Positions 33,470 through 42,098 of a stretch of DNA of 64,000 nt are shown piece by piece. The notes under the pieces are model-generated. The model searched no databases. It saw nothing but the letters and a program-made list of their open reading frames with translations, and had not been told where the DNA came from. The translations under genes were made by a program, and so were the position numbers. This DNA is from Oscillospiraceae bacterium. GTDB taxonomy: Bacteria; Bacillota; Clostridia; Oscillospirales; Oscillospiraceae. The stretch spans positions 1-64,000 of the forward strand of contig JAHHSI010000001.1 in assembly GCA_020025275.1 (NCBI GenBank). The letters are read 5' to 3'. Every line of letters starts with the position of its first letter. Position 1 is the stretch's first letter.

Positions 33470-33498
33470 ATTATAGCGCGGGGAGAGCTGTCTGTCAA
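33470..33498 (-). promoter_or_regulatory. Promoter of the csoR-copA operon
   Basis: Minus strand: full-consensus TTGACA (33498-33493), 17-bp spacer, TATAAT (33475-33470). Confidence 0.85.
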
Positions 33499-33645
33499 CC
33501 CCTTTGTGGAAAAGCGGGCGGGCAGAAAGAGCGGATGCGTCGCCGGGGCGAGGATCTGCCGGAACTCCTCCGGCTTCGGGAAAATGCGACGGGGAAAAAG
33601 TGGGAATCTGACAGTTTTCACGAGAAAACATTGTTAACATAAAGG

Positions 33646-33720
33646 TGTGGATAACTCTGTGGAAACTGTGCATAACCCTGAAATTACCTGAAAAATCAGC
33701 GGTAACATCATTGTGGATAG
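33646..33720 (+). promoter_or_regulatory. Cluster of DnaA boxes upstream of the topoisomerase genes
   Basis: Four 9-mers in one orientation: TGTGGATAA (33646, perfect DnaA box), TGTGGAAAC (33658), TGTGCATAA (33667) and TGTGGATAG (33712). AT-rich sequence surrounds them. The 33499-33874 gap holds no gene; a -10-like TATAAT is at 33825-33830. Confidence 0.6.
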
Positions 33721-33874
33721 ACAAAAGTGAACAGCATAATTTGCAACGATTTGGTCAAAAATGGGTTTTCCGGCTGCGGGGAGAGAGCGGCCCCCCTTGC
33801 AAGAATGGAGAAAATAAGATAAACTATAATAGTTATGGACATATTTCCGGTGAAAATACCGGTTGGAGGATACT

Positions 33875-35863
33875 ATGGCAAAAAAGAAAACCTATGATAA
33901 CGAGAGCATTTCCTCGCTCAAAGGTGCCGAGCGCGTGCGAAAGCGCCCCGGCGTCATCTTCGGTTCGGACGGTTTGGAGGGCTGCGAGCACGCGGTGTTC
34001 GAGATCCTGTCCAACTCCATCGACGAGGCCCGGGAGGGGCACGGCAGCGTCATCACGGTGACCCGTTTTTTGGACCACTCCATTCAGGTGGAGGACGGCG
34101 GCCGCGGATGTCCGGTGGATTGGAACGAGCGGGAGGGCCGCTATAACTGGGAGCTGGTGTTCTGCGAGCTGTACGCCGGCGGCAAGTATAATAATGAGTC
34201 CAGTGAGAACTACGAGTTTTCGCTGGGCCTCAACGGACTGGGCTCCTGCGCCACGCAGTACGCCTCACGCCATATGGACGTGACCGTCTGGCGCGAGGGC
34301 AAGGAGTATGCACTGCATTTTGAGCGGGGCGAGAATATCGGCGGCCTCTCCGTGAAGGATCAGACCGGCCGGGGCAAGCGTACCGGCACCTGCATCCGGT
34401 GGCTGCCGGATCTGGACGTGTTTACCGATATTGCCATCCCTGCGGAATTCTATCAGGACGTGATGAAGCGGCAGGCGGTGGTGAACGCCGGCATCACCTT
34501 CCGTTTCCGCAACGAGGTGTCCGCCAATAAATTTGCCACGGAGGACTTCCTCTATCAAAACGGCATCGCCGACTATATTGGGGAACTGGCCGGGGAAAAT
34601 CCCCTGACGCTGCCGGTCTGCTGGGATGCCGAGCGCCGTGGCCGTGACCGGGAGGACAAACCGGAATACAAGGTCAAGCTGAATGTGGCCTTCTGTTTTT
34701 CCAACCACATCCACCTGTGCGAGCACTATCACAACTCCAGTTTTCTCGAGCACGGCGGCAGCCCGGAGAAGGCCACGCGTCTGGCCTTTGTGGGGGCCAT
34801 CGACAAGTACCTGCGGGAGAACAACAAGTACCTCAAGGGAGAGGGAAAGATCACGTTCCCCGATGTGCAGGACTGTCTGCTGTTGGTGAGCAATAACTTC
34901 TCCACGCAGACCAGCTATGAAAACCAGACCAAGAAGGCCATCACCAATAAGTTTGTGCAGGAGACCATGGCGGAATTCCTGCGCAGCCGTCTGGAGATCT
35001 ATTTCATTGAGAATCACGACGATGCCGAGAAGATCGCCGCACAGGTGCTTATCAATAAGCGCAGCCGCGAGACGGCGGAAAAGACCCGCGTCAATCAGAA
35101 AAAGAAGCTGACGGAGAAGATCGACATCGCCAACCGGGTGCAGAAGTTTGTGGACTGCCGTACCAAGGATGCGGGCCGCCGGGAGATCTATATCGTGGAG
35201 GGTGATTCCGCTCTGGGCGCCTGCAAGCAGTCCCGCGATGCGGAGTTTCAGGGCATCATGCCCGTGCGAGGCAAGATCCTCAACTGCCTGAAGGCGGACC
35301 TGCCCCGGATCTTCAAAAGCGACATCATCACCGACCTGATGAAGGTGCTGGGCTGCGGCGTGGAGGTATCCGGCCGTGCCGTCAAGGAGCTCAACCAGTT
35401 CGACCTGAATAATCTCCGGTGGAACAAAGTCATCATCTGCACCGATGGTGATGTGGACGGCTTCCAGATCCGCACGCTGATCCTCACCATGATCTACCGC
35501 CTCTGCCCCACCCTGATCCGGGAGGGCTACGTGTATATTGCGGAGACGCCGCTTTTTGAGATCACCTGCAAGGACAAGACGTGGTTTGCCTACTCGGAAA
35601 AGGAGAAGTCCGACATCCTCAAGGAACTGGAGGGGAAGAAGATCTCCATCCAGCGCTCCAAAGGTCTGGGTGAAAACGACCCGGAGATGATGTGGCTGAC
35701 CACCATGAATCCGGAGACACGCCGTCTGGTGGAGGTTTTGCCGGAGGACGTGGAGGAGACGGCCCGGGTCTTCGATCTGCTGCTGGGTGATAATCTGGCC
35801 GGGCGGAAGGAGTATATCGCCGAAAACGGCTATAAGTATATGGACATGATCGATGTATCGTAA
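33875..35863 (+). CDS. parE: ParE/GyrB-type DNA topoisomerase subunit B (divergent)
   Basis: A 662-residue type IIA topoisomerase ATPase subunit. It has the GHKL ATPase (FEILSNSIDEA; EDGGRGCPVD; GLNGLGS), the transducer with QTKKAITN, and TOPRIM (IVEGDSALGACKQ; TDGDVDGFQIRTL). The canonical TDADVDGxHIRTL is altered to TDGDVDGFQ, and EGDSAGG to EGDSALG, so it is a divergent branch. It works with the A subunit encoded 16 bases downstream to pass one DNA duplex through another. Topo IV is preferred because the partner lacks a gyrase box. ATG at 33875 with GGAGG. Confidence 0.85.
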   Translation: MAKKKTYDNESISSLKGAERVRKRPGVIFGSDGLEGCEHAVFEILSNSIDEAREGHGSVITVTRFLDHSIQVEDGGRGCPVDWNEREGRYNWELVFCELYAGGKYNNESSENYEFSLGLNGLGSCATQYASRHMDVTVWREGKEYALHFERGENIGGLSVKDQTGRGKRTGTCIRWLPDLDVFTDIAIPAEFYQDVMKRQAVVNAGITFRFRNEVSANKFATEDFLYQNGIADYIGELAGENPLTLPVCWDAERRGRDREDKPEYKVKLNVAFCFSNHIHLCEHYHNSSFLEHGGSPEKATRLAFVGAIDKYLRENNKYLKGEGKITFPDVQDCLLLVSNNFSTQTSYENQTKKAITNKFVQETMAEFLRSRLEIYFIENHDDAEKIAAQVLINKRSRETAEKTRVNQKKKLTEKIDIANRVQKFVDCRTKDAGRREIYIVEGDSALGACKQSRDAEFQGIMPVRGKILNCLKADLPRIFKSDIITDLMKVLGCGVEVSGRAVKELNQFDLNNLRWNKVIICTDGDVDGFQIRTLILTMIYRLCPTLIREGYVYIAETPLFEITCKDKTWFAYSEKEKSDILKELEGKKISIQRSKGLGENDPEMMWLTTMNPETRRLVEVLPEDVEETARVFDLLLGDNLAGRKEYIAENGYKYMDMIDVS

Positions 35864-35879
35864 GGAGGTGTGCTGACCA

Positions 35880-38117
35880 ATGGCCAAAAAGAAAACCGAC
35901 GTGCCGGTGAAGCACGCCGCCAACCCCAACGTGATGGGTCTGCGGGGCACGGTGCTGCGCCAGGGAATTACCGAGACGCTGGACAGCAACTATATGCCCT
36001 ATGCTATGAGCGTCATCGTCTCCCGTGCCATTCCGGAGATCGACGGGTTCAAGCCCTCTCATCGCAAGCTCCTCTATACCATGTATAAAATGGGGCTGCT
36101 GAGCGGCGGGCGGACCAAGTCCGCCAACATTGTGGGCCAGACCATGCGTCTCAATCCCCACGGCGATGCCGCCATCTATGAGACGATGGTGCGTCTTTCC
36201 AAGGGCAACGAATCCCTGCTCCACCCCTTTGTGGACAGCAAGGGTAACTTTGGTAAAGTCTACTCCCGGGATATGGCCTACGCCGCCAGCCGCTATACGG
36301 AGGCGAAGCTGGCCCCCATCTGCGCTGAGCTGTTCCGGGATCTGGACTGTGATGCGGTGGACTTTGTGGATAACTATGACAATACCACCAAGGAGCCGGC
36401 ACTGCTGCCCACCACCTTCCCCAATGTGCTGGTCAGTGCCAATCAGGGAATCGCCGTGGGTATGGCCTCCCAGATCTGTGGGTTCAATCTGGGCGAGGTG
36501 TGCGACACCACCGTGGCCTATCTGAAGAATCCCGACCACGATCTTGCCTCCACCCTGCTCTGCCCTGATTTTTCCACCGGCGGTGAGATCATCTGCGACC
36601 CCGACGAGCTGCGCAAGATCTATGCCACCGGCCGTGGCGGGCTGAAGGTGCGCTCCAAGTGGCGCTATGATAAAAAGGAGAACGTCATCGAGGTCTACGA
36701 GATCCCCTATTCCACCTCGGTGGAGGCCATCTTGGATAAAGTGGCCGAGCTGGTGAAGTCCGGCAAAGTGCGGGAGATCAACGATATGCGTGATGAGAGC
36801 GACCTGACCGGCTTGAAGCTGGCCATCGACCTCAAGCGCGGCGTGGATGCCGATAAGCTGATGCAAAAGCTCTTCAAGATGACGCCGCTGCAGGACACCA
36901 TCAGCTGCAACTTCAATATTCTGGTGGCCGGAATGCCCCGGGTCATGGGTGTGGGCGAGATTTTGGAGGAGTGGACCGCATGGCGTACGGAGTCGGTGCG
37001 CCGCCGTGTCTATTTTGTCCTCAATAAGAAGAAGGAGAAGCTCCATTTGCTGCAGGGTCTGCAGCGGATCTTGCTGGACATCGACCGGGCCATCGAGATC
37101 ATCCGCAACACGGAAGAAGAAGTGGAAGTGGTGCCCAACCTGATGATCGGCTTCGGCATCGATCAGGTGCAGGCGGAGTACGTGGCGGAGATCAAGCTGC
37201 GGAATATCAACAAGGAATATATCCTCAAGCGTGTGGCGGAGACGACGGCGCTGGAGGCGGAGATCGCCGATCTGGAGGATACGCTGGCCAAGCCCGGCCG
37301 TATCCGCAAAATCATCATCGATGAGCTGACGGCGGTAAAAAAGAAGTATGCCCAGCCCCGCAAAACCACCATGATCTACAGCGATCAGGTGGAGGAGTGG
37401 AAGGAAGAGGAGGATGCGGACACCTACCCCGTCCATCTGTTCCTCTCCAAGGAGGGGTATTTCAAGAAGATCACGCCCCAGTCGCTGCGCATGAGCGGCG
37501 AGCAGAAGTTCAAGGAGGGCGACAGCCTGCGGGAGACGGTGGAGACCGTCAGCAATGCCGAGGTGATGTTCTTTACCGACCAATGCCAAGTGTATAAGAC
37601 CCGTTGCGATCAGTTCGGTGACAGTAAGGCTTCCCTGTTGGGCGACTATCTCCCGGCGAAGCTGGAGATGGACCCGGAGGAAAACGTGGTGGCTATGGTG
37701 CTGCCCGGCGACTACAGCGGTCATCTGCTGTTCTTCTTTGAAAACGGCAAGGTGGCGCGGGTGGAGATGAAGGCGTATGCCACCACCTCCAACCGGCGCA
37801 AGCTGACCGGCGCCTACAGCAACAAGAGTCCGCTGGTGGATCTGCGGGTGCTGCGGGAGGAAGAGGAACTGGTCCTCTACTCCACGGAGCCTCGGGCCAT
37901 GATCCTTCATACCTCCCTGCTGGCCCCCAAGGCCACCCGCTCCACGCAGGGTGTGGCGGTGATGACGCTCAAGCCTAAGTATCGCTTGGAGCGCACGGCA
38001 CGGCTGGATGCCTGCGGGATTACCAATCCGGCCCGCTACCGTATCCGTTCCCTGCCGGCGGCCGGTGCCATTGTCAGAGAGGAAGACAGCGACGAAAAGC
38101 AGATCGGACTGCTCTGA
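35880..38117 (+). CDS. parC: ParC/GyrA-type DNA topoisomerase subunit A
   Basis: A 745-residue breakage-reunion subunit. The catalytic tyrosine is Y139 (AASRYTEAKL); the winged-helix motif is SRAIPEIDGFKPSHRKLLY; the coiled-coil gate is followed by a reduced C-terminal propeller. No GyrA box (QRRGGRG-like) is seen, which argues for topo IV-like decatenation or relaxation rather than supercoiling. At the quinolone-contact positions (E. coli GyrA S83/D87) it has A97 and E101 (PHGDAAIYE). Start ATG with a strong AAGGAGG overlapping the parE stop. It follows parE closely, so they are co-transcribed. Confidence 0.87.
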   Translation: MAKKKTDVPVKHAANPNVMGLRGTVLRQGITETLDSNYMPYAMSVIVSRAIPEIDGFKPSHRKLLYTMYKMGLLSGGRTKSANIVGQTMRLNPHGDAAIYETMVRLSKGNESLLHPFVDSKGNFGKVYSRDMAYAASRYTEAKLAPICAELFRDLDCDAVDFVDNYDNTTKEPALLPTTFPNVLVSANQGIAVGMASQICGFNLGEVCDTTVAYLKNPDHDLASTLLCPDFSTGGEIICDPDELRKIYATGRGGLKVRSKWRYDKKENVIEVYEIPYSTSVEAILDKVAELVKSGKVREINDMRDESDLTGLKLAIDLKRGVDADKLMQKLFKMTPLQDTISCNFNILVAGMPRVMGVGEILEEWTAWRTESVRRRVYFVLNKKKEKLHLLQGLQRILLDIDRAIEIIRNTEEEVEVVPNLMIGFGIDQVQAEYVAEIKLRNINKEYILKRVAETTALEAEIADLEDTLAKPGRIRKIIIDELTAVKKKYAQPRKTTMIYSDQVEEWKEEEDADTYPVHLFLSKEGYFKKITPQSLRMSGEQKFKEGDSLRETVETVSNAEVMFFTDQCQVYKTRCDQFGDSKASLLGDYLPAKLEMDPEENVVAMVLPGDYSGHLLFFFENGKVARVEMKAYATTSNRRKLTGAYSNKSPLVDLRVLREEEELVLYSTEPRAMILHTSLLAPKATRSTQGVAVMTLKPKYRLERTARLDACGITNPARYRIRSLPAAGAIVREEDSDEKQIGLL

Positions 38118-38313
38118 TGGGGAATTCTGTTTACGGTTCTTTTTCTGCGGAGGACGGCGCCGTTTCGGCCCAGTCCTCTCCAAAGAGAGTGCCCACCGGA
38201 AGTGCAGGCCGGTGAGCGGCCATCGGTGCCGCCGCCTGCCATGAAAGAGGTTATCAACAATCGACAAGACCGCCGCTGCCTGCGGTGGAAAAAAGAAAGG
38301 AGACGCTATTTTA

Positions 38314-39177
38314 ATGAGTAAATTTCGTGAGATCGCTGTCCGCTACGGGATCATTACGGTGGCCTGTGCGGCCTATGCCTGGGGCTTTGCCTGGTGCTTT
38401 GATGCCAACCACATCAGTGTTGGCGGCTTTACCGGTATTGCCCAGATTTTCAACTACTTCCTGCCGTGGGCGCCGGTGGGTGTTCTGACGATCGTCCTGA
38501 ACGTCCCCCTTTTCTTTTTGGGGTGGAAGAAACTGGGAAAAGAAACGCTGATCAGTTCTCTGTTTGCCATGGGGATCTCCTCGATTTTTATCGATGTGTT
38601 CCTGGCCGTCCACGAGTTTCATGCCATGGACCCCATTCTTGCTTGTATCTATGGCGGCTTGTTTCTGGGCGTGTCCGGCGGTGTTATGCTGCGTCAGGGC
38701 GCCAATACCGGTGGTTCGGAGATGGCAGCACGGCTGCTGAAGCTGAAGTTTGAAGGAGCCTCCATGGGGACGCTGCTGCTGTCGGTGGATCTGACCGTCA
38801 CGGTGGTCTATGCCTTTATCTTCCGGGATATGACCCGGGCCCTCTATGGTGTCATTGCGCTCTACGTGGCGTCCCTTGCCATGGATAAGGTGATTTACGG
38901 GGCCAATGCGGCCAAAGTGGTGCAGATCATCTCGGAGAAGCAGGAGGAGATCACGGCACGTCTGCTGGAGCTGGACCGTGGCGTGACGCTGCTGCAGGGC
39001 CGGGGAGCCTACAGCGGCGAGGCCAAGCAGGTGATCCTCTGCGCCGTCAGCCGCAGTGAGATGGTGGAGGTCAAGCGTGCCGTGCGGCAGATCGATCCCA
39101 CGGCGTTTGTGATCGTCATGGACTCCTATGAGATCCTGGGTGAGGGGTTTGCCGAGCACAAGGAGAACAGCCTGTAA
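38314..39177 (+). CDS. YitT-family membrane protein (DUF161 + DUF2179)
   Basis: A 287-residue protein with five or six hydrophobic helices (about 10-190), the motif GGVMLRQGANTGGSEMAARLL, and a cytosolic C-terminal DUF2179 domain (VTLLQGRGAYSGEAKQVILCAVSRSE; YEILGEGF). The family is widespread in Firmicutes; transport or sensing is assumed but unproven. ATG at 38314 after AAAGGAG. A 16-base gap leads to the lipoprotein gene, so the two are likely co-expressed. Confidence 0.88.
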   Translation: MSKFREIAVRYGIITVACAAYAWGFAWCFDANHISVGGFTGIAQIFNYFLPWAPVGVLTIVLNVPLFFLGWKKLGKETLISSLFAMGISSIFIDVFLAVHEFHAMDPILACIYGGLFLGVSGGVMLRQGANTGGSEMAARLLKLKFEGASMGTLLLSVDLTVTVVYAFIFRDMTRALYGVIALYVASLAMDKVIYGANAAKVVQIISEKQEEITARLLELDRGVTLLQGRGAYSGEAKQVILCAVSRSEMVEVKRAVRQIDPTAFVIVMDSYEILGEGFAEHKENSL

Positions 39178-39193
39178 ACGGAGGAGGTGCGCC

Positions 39194-39838
39194 GTGAAGA
39201 AGATCCTATGGCCGTTGTTGTTGGCGGCGGCGCTGCTGCTCAGCGGCTGCAGCCCCATCCTTAACCGGGAATACAGCGTGCTCCAGCCCCATTCGTTTAC
39301 CTACTACGAGGGGAATAACCGCAGTGTGCTGCGGGCGGAGAACTATCAGGACGTGGTCAATGACTTGCTGGTGCTCATTGGCGCAGGGGCCAAGGAGGGC
39401 ACCATCTGGCTCTATACCGGTGAGGAGCCGCTGGATGCGGCGGAAACGGCGGAAAATGCCTGCCGGGAGGTGAAAGAGGAGACGCCTCTGGGGGCCTATG
39501 CCGTGGACTACCTCAGCTATACGGTGGATGATACGCCCCGCAATTATACGGAGATCCGGCTGACCGTGGGCTATCGCCGCAGCGCCGAGCAGGTCTCATC
39601 CATGATCCACGCCACCAGTATCGCCGCACTGTATGATCTCCTGACGGCGGCGGTGAGCAACGGGGCGGAGGAATTGGTGGTGCAAGTCTCCTATTTTGAT
39701 CAGCAGCAAAAGGAAGTGGAGGACATCGTAGAGCGGGTGCGGCAGGAAAAAAAGCCCGGCTCCGGGGAAAAATGGCCGATTTACTTCTACCCCGATGGAG
39801 GAAATGCGGGCATCATCGAAATTATTTTGAAAAAATAA
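39194..39838 (+). CDS. Lipoprotein of unknown function
   Basis: A 214-residue protein with a signal peptide and lipobox (LLLSGCSP, Cys about residue 17). The start is a GTG at 39194 preceded by GAGGAGGTG; the longer frame from 39128 would put Arg-rich sequence before the signal peptide and overlap the YitT gene. The mature part is acidic to mixed, with no motif I recognise. Its place directly after YitT suggests a related envelope function. Confidence 0.75.
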   Translation: MKKILWPLLLAAALLLSGCSPILNREYSVLQPHSFTYYEGNNRSVLRAENYQDVVNDLLVLIGAGAKEGTIWLYTGEEPLDAAETAENACREVKEETPLGAYAVDYLSYTVDDTPRNYTEIRLTVGYRRSAEQVSSMIHATSIAALYDLLTAAVSNGAEELVVQVSYFDQQQKEVEDIVERVRQEKKPGSGEKWPIYFYPDGGNAGIIEIILKK

Positions 39839-39859
39839 GAAAAAATAGAGAGAACAGGG

Positions 39860-39888
39860 TTGACAGTTGGCGAAGTGCCTGCTATAAT
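39860..39888 (+). promoter_or_regulatory. tRNA-Gly promoter
   Basis: Full-consensus TTGACA (39860-39865), 17-bp spacer, TATAAT (39883-39888), 12 bases before the tRNA. Confidence 0.9.
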
Positions 39889-39900
39889 CAATACTGTTCT

Positions 39901-39976
39901 GCGGGCGTAGCTCATCTGGTAGAGCGCAACCTTGCCAAGGTTGAGGTAGCGAGTTCGAGCCTCGTCGCCCGCTCCA
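39901..39976 (+). tRNA. tRNA-Gly (anticodon GCC)
   Basis: 76 nt with encoded CCA. Acceptor GCGGGCG/CGCCCGC, D-arm GCTC..GAGC, anticodon loop TTGCCAA, T-loop GTTCGAGCC. All four stems pair. Confidence 0.97.
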
Positions 39977-39980
39977 TAAG

Positions 39981-40008
39981 CCCTTCTGCAATAGCGGAGG
40001 GGTTTTTT
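39981..40008 (+). terminator. Terminator after tRNA-Gly
   Basis: CCCTTCTGC pairs with GCGGAGGGG (two G-U pairs), then TTTTTT. Confidence 0.75.
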
Positions 40009-40358
40009 ACTGCTCATTTTTCGAAATGGGCGGTTTTTTTATGCAAAAAAGAGACGCCCTCCACTGCTCTGGGCGGGAGCGGCCCTTGTGCGATCCTCAC
40101 GATTGCCGCGGGTGCCGCTCATACCTTCAGAGGCGGGTGCGCCGGATCGGTTTTGCGGTCCGCAGGGCTGCTGTCCGCAACCCTGCCCATAGGCGGCGCA
40201 GCGTTGCCGGCACTTGTCGCAAAACGGCGTTTTCCACAGGTGCGGACAGTGGTGCGGTATTCGGCACTGCTGCGTCCACCGGCCGCCGAAATCGGAGATG
40301 CAGTGGACGGGCAGTAGTCGGCGGTTTCGATTTGGTTGTTTTTTGGTTTCCGTTTCAT
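40009..40358. other. Gene-free GC-rich spacer
   Basis: About 350 bases between two terminators. Several overlapping open frames exist on both strands, but none has a family match; the one with an apparent ribosome site on the minus strand owes it to the YitT terminator stem. I see no clear feature. Confidence 0.5.
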
Positions 40359-40403
40359 AAAAAAATCCCCCTTGTGCAGTTTCCGTGAACCGCACAAGGG
40401 GGA
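40359..40403 (-). terminator. Terminator after the second YitT gene
   Basis: TCCCCCTTGTGC (40366-40377) pairs with GCACAAGGGGGA (40392-40403). The minus strand continues with seven T's. Confidence 0.9.
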
Positions 40404-40446
40404 GTATTGCAGTGGTGCTGCCGGAGGGGCTTTGAACGGCAGGGGC

Positions 40447-41328
40447 TCAGCCCAGATGGCGGGAGAAGTTGCCGCCGATGCGCACGGCTTTCTTCACGAT
40501 GAAGAAAGCGTGGGGGTCGATTTCCAACACGGCGTGCTGCAGTTCTTCGATCTCGAATTTCGACAGGCATACGCACAGGACCCGAAGATCATCTCCGGTG
40601 TAGCCGCCGTGGCCCTCCCAGAAGGTGACGCCACGCTGCAGCTTTTCGATGATATAGCGGGGCAGCTCCGGGCGCTTATCCTTAGTGAAGATCAGCACTT
40701 CCATCACCACGTTCTGCTGGTGGGAGCGATCCACCATCAGGCTGCAGAACACGTTGCAGATGACGGAATAGATGGCCGTGGGGATGCTGAAGAGGAAGAG
40801 ACAGATGGTATAGACCACCGCATTGAAGAGCATACTGAAGCGGCCGACACTGAAGGTGGCTTTCTTTTTGGACAGGTACAGGCCGATGATGTCGGCACCG
40901 CCGCTGGAGCAGCCGCTGGTCAGCACGATACCGCTGGCAAAGCCAATCAGCAGACCACCGACCAGACAGTTGGTCAGGATGTCGCTGATGACCGGGGCGG
41001 AAGGAATGGGAATGATACTCAGGAAGAAAGAGTTTGCTACCGTGCAGATGATGGTACGGATGACAAAGGGACGGCCGAAATTGCGCCACGCCAGCCAGAA
41101 CAGAGGCAGGTTCAGCAGCAGGCTGAGCAGGCCGGCAATATCAAAGGGGAGGCGCAGATGGAGATAGTCCACCAACAGGGTGCGGATCACCTGACATAGG
41201 CCCATCAGACCGCCGGAGTAGAGATGCACCGGGACAATGAACAGGTTCGTACCCAAGGACATCAGGAAGATCCCGGCCACGCCGGTGATGATCCGGGCAA
41301 AGGGATGATGTAAGGCTCTTTCTAACAT
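40447..41328 (-). CDS. YitT-family membrane protein, second copy
   Basis: A 293-residue YitT protein with N-terminal helices, the motif ASGIVLTSGCSSGGADIIGLYLSKK, and a C-terminal DUF2179 domain (GVTFWEGHGGYTGDDLRVLCVCLSK). It is clearly a distant paralogue of the plus-strand YitT 1.3 kb away; the conserved G-G/S-G loop differs (GANTGGSE there, GCSSGGAD here). ATG at 41328 with AGGAGAAAG. Single gene with its own terminator. Function unknown. Confidence 0.88.
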   Translation of the reverse strand: MLERALHHPFARIITGVAGIFLMSLGTNLFIVPVHLYSGGLMGLCQVIRTLLVDYLHLRLPFDIAGLLSLLLNLPLFWLAWRNFGRPFVIRTIICTVANSFFLSIIPIPSAPVISDILTNCLVGGLLIGFASGIVLTSGCSSGGADIIGLYLSKKKATFSVGRFSMLFNAVVYTICLFLFSIPTAIYSVICNVFCSLMVDRSHQQNVVMEVLIFTKDKRPELPRYIIEKLQRGVTFWEGHGGYTGDDLRVLCVCLSKFEIEELQHAVLEIDPHAFFIVKKAVRIGGNFSRHLG

Positions 41329-41410
41329 AATCTTTCTCCTCGCTTATACGCAGAAACAAACGATATGGCTATAAGGGACAGTATAAGCGATAAAAGGAGA
41401 AAGTCAAGGG

Positions 41411-41698
41411 CTATAAGCTGTAACGCAGGGTGCGGAACAGCTTGTCCACCGAACGTGAGATGGTCCGGGACACGGTGGACTTGGCCAGATGCAGTTCCTG
41501 TGCAATGGCGGTCACGGATTTTCCGTCAAAAAAATGCATGGTCAGCATCTGCCGCTGCCGTGCCGTCAGCTCCTGCTCCATGGCACGGGGCAGATTGCCT
41601 AAAAGCCGCTCCAGACGGAGGTGGTTGTCCTCCCCCTGCTCCCGCTGCCACAGCTGCAGTCCGGCCAGATCCATCAGATCAAAGGATGTATTTGCCAT
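41411..41698 (-). CDS. Small sigma-region-4-like HTH protein
   Basis: A 95-residue protein whose C-terminal half is a sigma-70 region 4/LuxR-like HTH (ELTARQRQMLTMHFFDGKSVTAIAQELHLAKSTVSRTISRSVDKL). No sigma region 2 is present, so it cannot be a full sigma factor by itself. Similar small proteins occur as phage late-gene activators and orphan regulators in Clostridia. It overlaps the upstream gene by 20 bases. No -10-binding function is visible; it may act as a DNA-binding adaptor. Confidence 0.75.
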   Translation of the reverse strand: MANTSFDLMDLAGLQLWQREQGEDNHLRLERLLGNLPRAMEQELTARQRQMLTMHFFDGKSVTAIAQELHLAKSTVSRTISRSVDKLFRTLRYSL

Positions 41699-41912
41699 TG
41701 CGTGCCCGGCTCCTTTCGTAGTAGTGTGCGGTCAGATCGGCCAGCTCTCGGGCTTGGCGCAGCAGCGGCTGCAGCTCCCGGATCCGCTGACGCAGGTGGA
41801 ACTGCCGGTCCTCATCCATCTCCTCCAACAGCTGCCCCTGCAGCTGCTTGATGCGCTGGGCGATCGCTGCGGCGCTGTCTCGATACAGCGGCGAAAGCTG
41901 CGCAAGTGTCAT
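41679..41912 (-). CDS. Small coiled-coil protein, partner of the HTH gene
   Basis: A 77-residue, mostly helical, charged protein (AAAIAQRIKQLQGQLLEEMDEDRQFHLRQRIRELQPLLRQARELADLTAHYYER) with heptad character. ATG at 41912 after GAGGGAG. It overlaps the downstream HTH gene by 20 bases, so the two are coupled. No family recognised. A helical partner for the region-4-like protein is plausible but unproven. Confidence 0.65.
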   Translation of the reverse strand: MTLAQLSPLYRDSAAAIAQRIKQLQGQLLEEMDEDRQFHLRQRIRELQPLLRQARELADLTAHYYERSRARNGKYIL

Positions 41913-41966
41913 AAAGATCTCCCTCTTTCTCAAAAAAAGATTTTTTCAAATAATGTGAAAATATTG

Positions 41967-41995
41967 TTGACAAACACACAGAGTTCTGCTAATAT
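41967..41995 (+). promoter_or_regulatory. Promoter of the tRNA-Thr/tRNA-Tyr pair
   Basis: Consensus TTGACA (41967-41972), 17-bp spacer, TAATAT (41990-41995), about 20 bases before tRNA-Thr. Confidence 0.75.
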
Positions 41996-42013
41996 AAACT
42001 TCGCTGGTTGTTC

Positions 42014-42089
42014 GCTGGTGTAGCTCAGCTGGTAGAGCAGCTGATTTGTAATCAGCAGGTCGGGGGTTCGAGTCCGTCCACCAGCTCCA
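42014..42089 (+). tRNA. tRNA-Thr (anticodon TGT)
   Basis: 76 nt with encoded CCA. Acceptor GCTGGTG/CACCAGC, anticodon stem CTGAT/ATCAG with loop TTGTA, T-loop GTTCGAGTC. Confidence 0.97.
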
Positions 42090-42098
42090 ATTTTATAT

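Noticed and set aside
33646..33720. Declaring a chromosomal origin at the DnaA boxes
   Set aside because: No dnaA/dnaN or clear unwinding element adjoins them; only four boxes are seen, and GC skew could not be computed.
33875..38117. Calling the topoisomerase pair gyrB-gyrA
   Set aside because: No GyrA box is visible in the A subunit's C-terminal domain and the B subunit has a divergent TOPRIM; a ParE/ParC-type label is safer.
40119..40397. 92-codon minus-strand frame with an apparent ribosome site
   Set aside because: The AAGGGGG before its ATG is the stem of the YitT terminator, and the transcript should end there.
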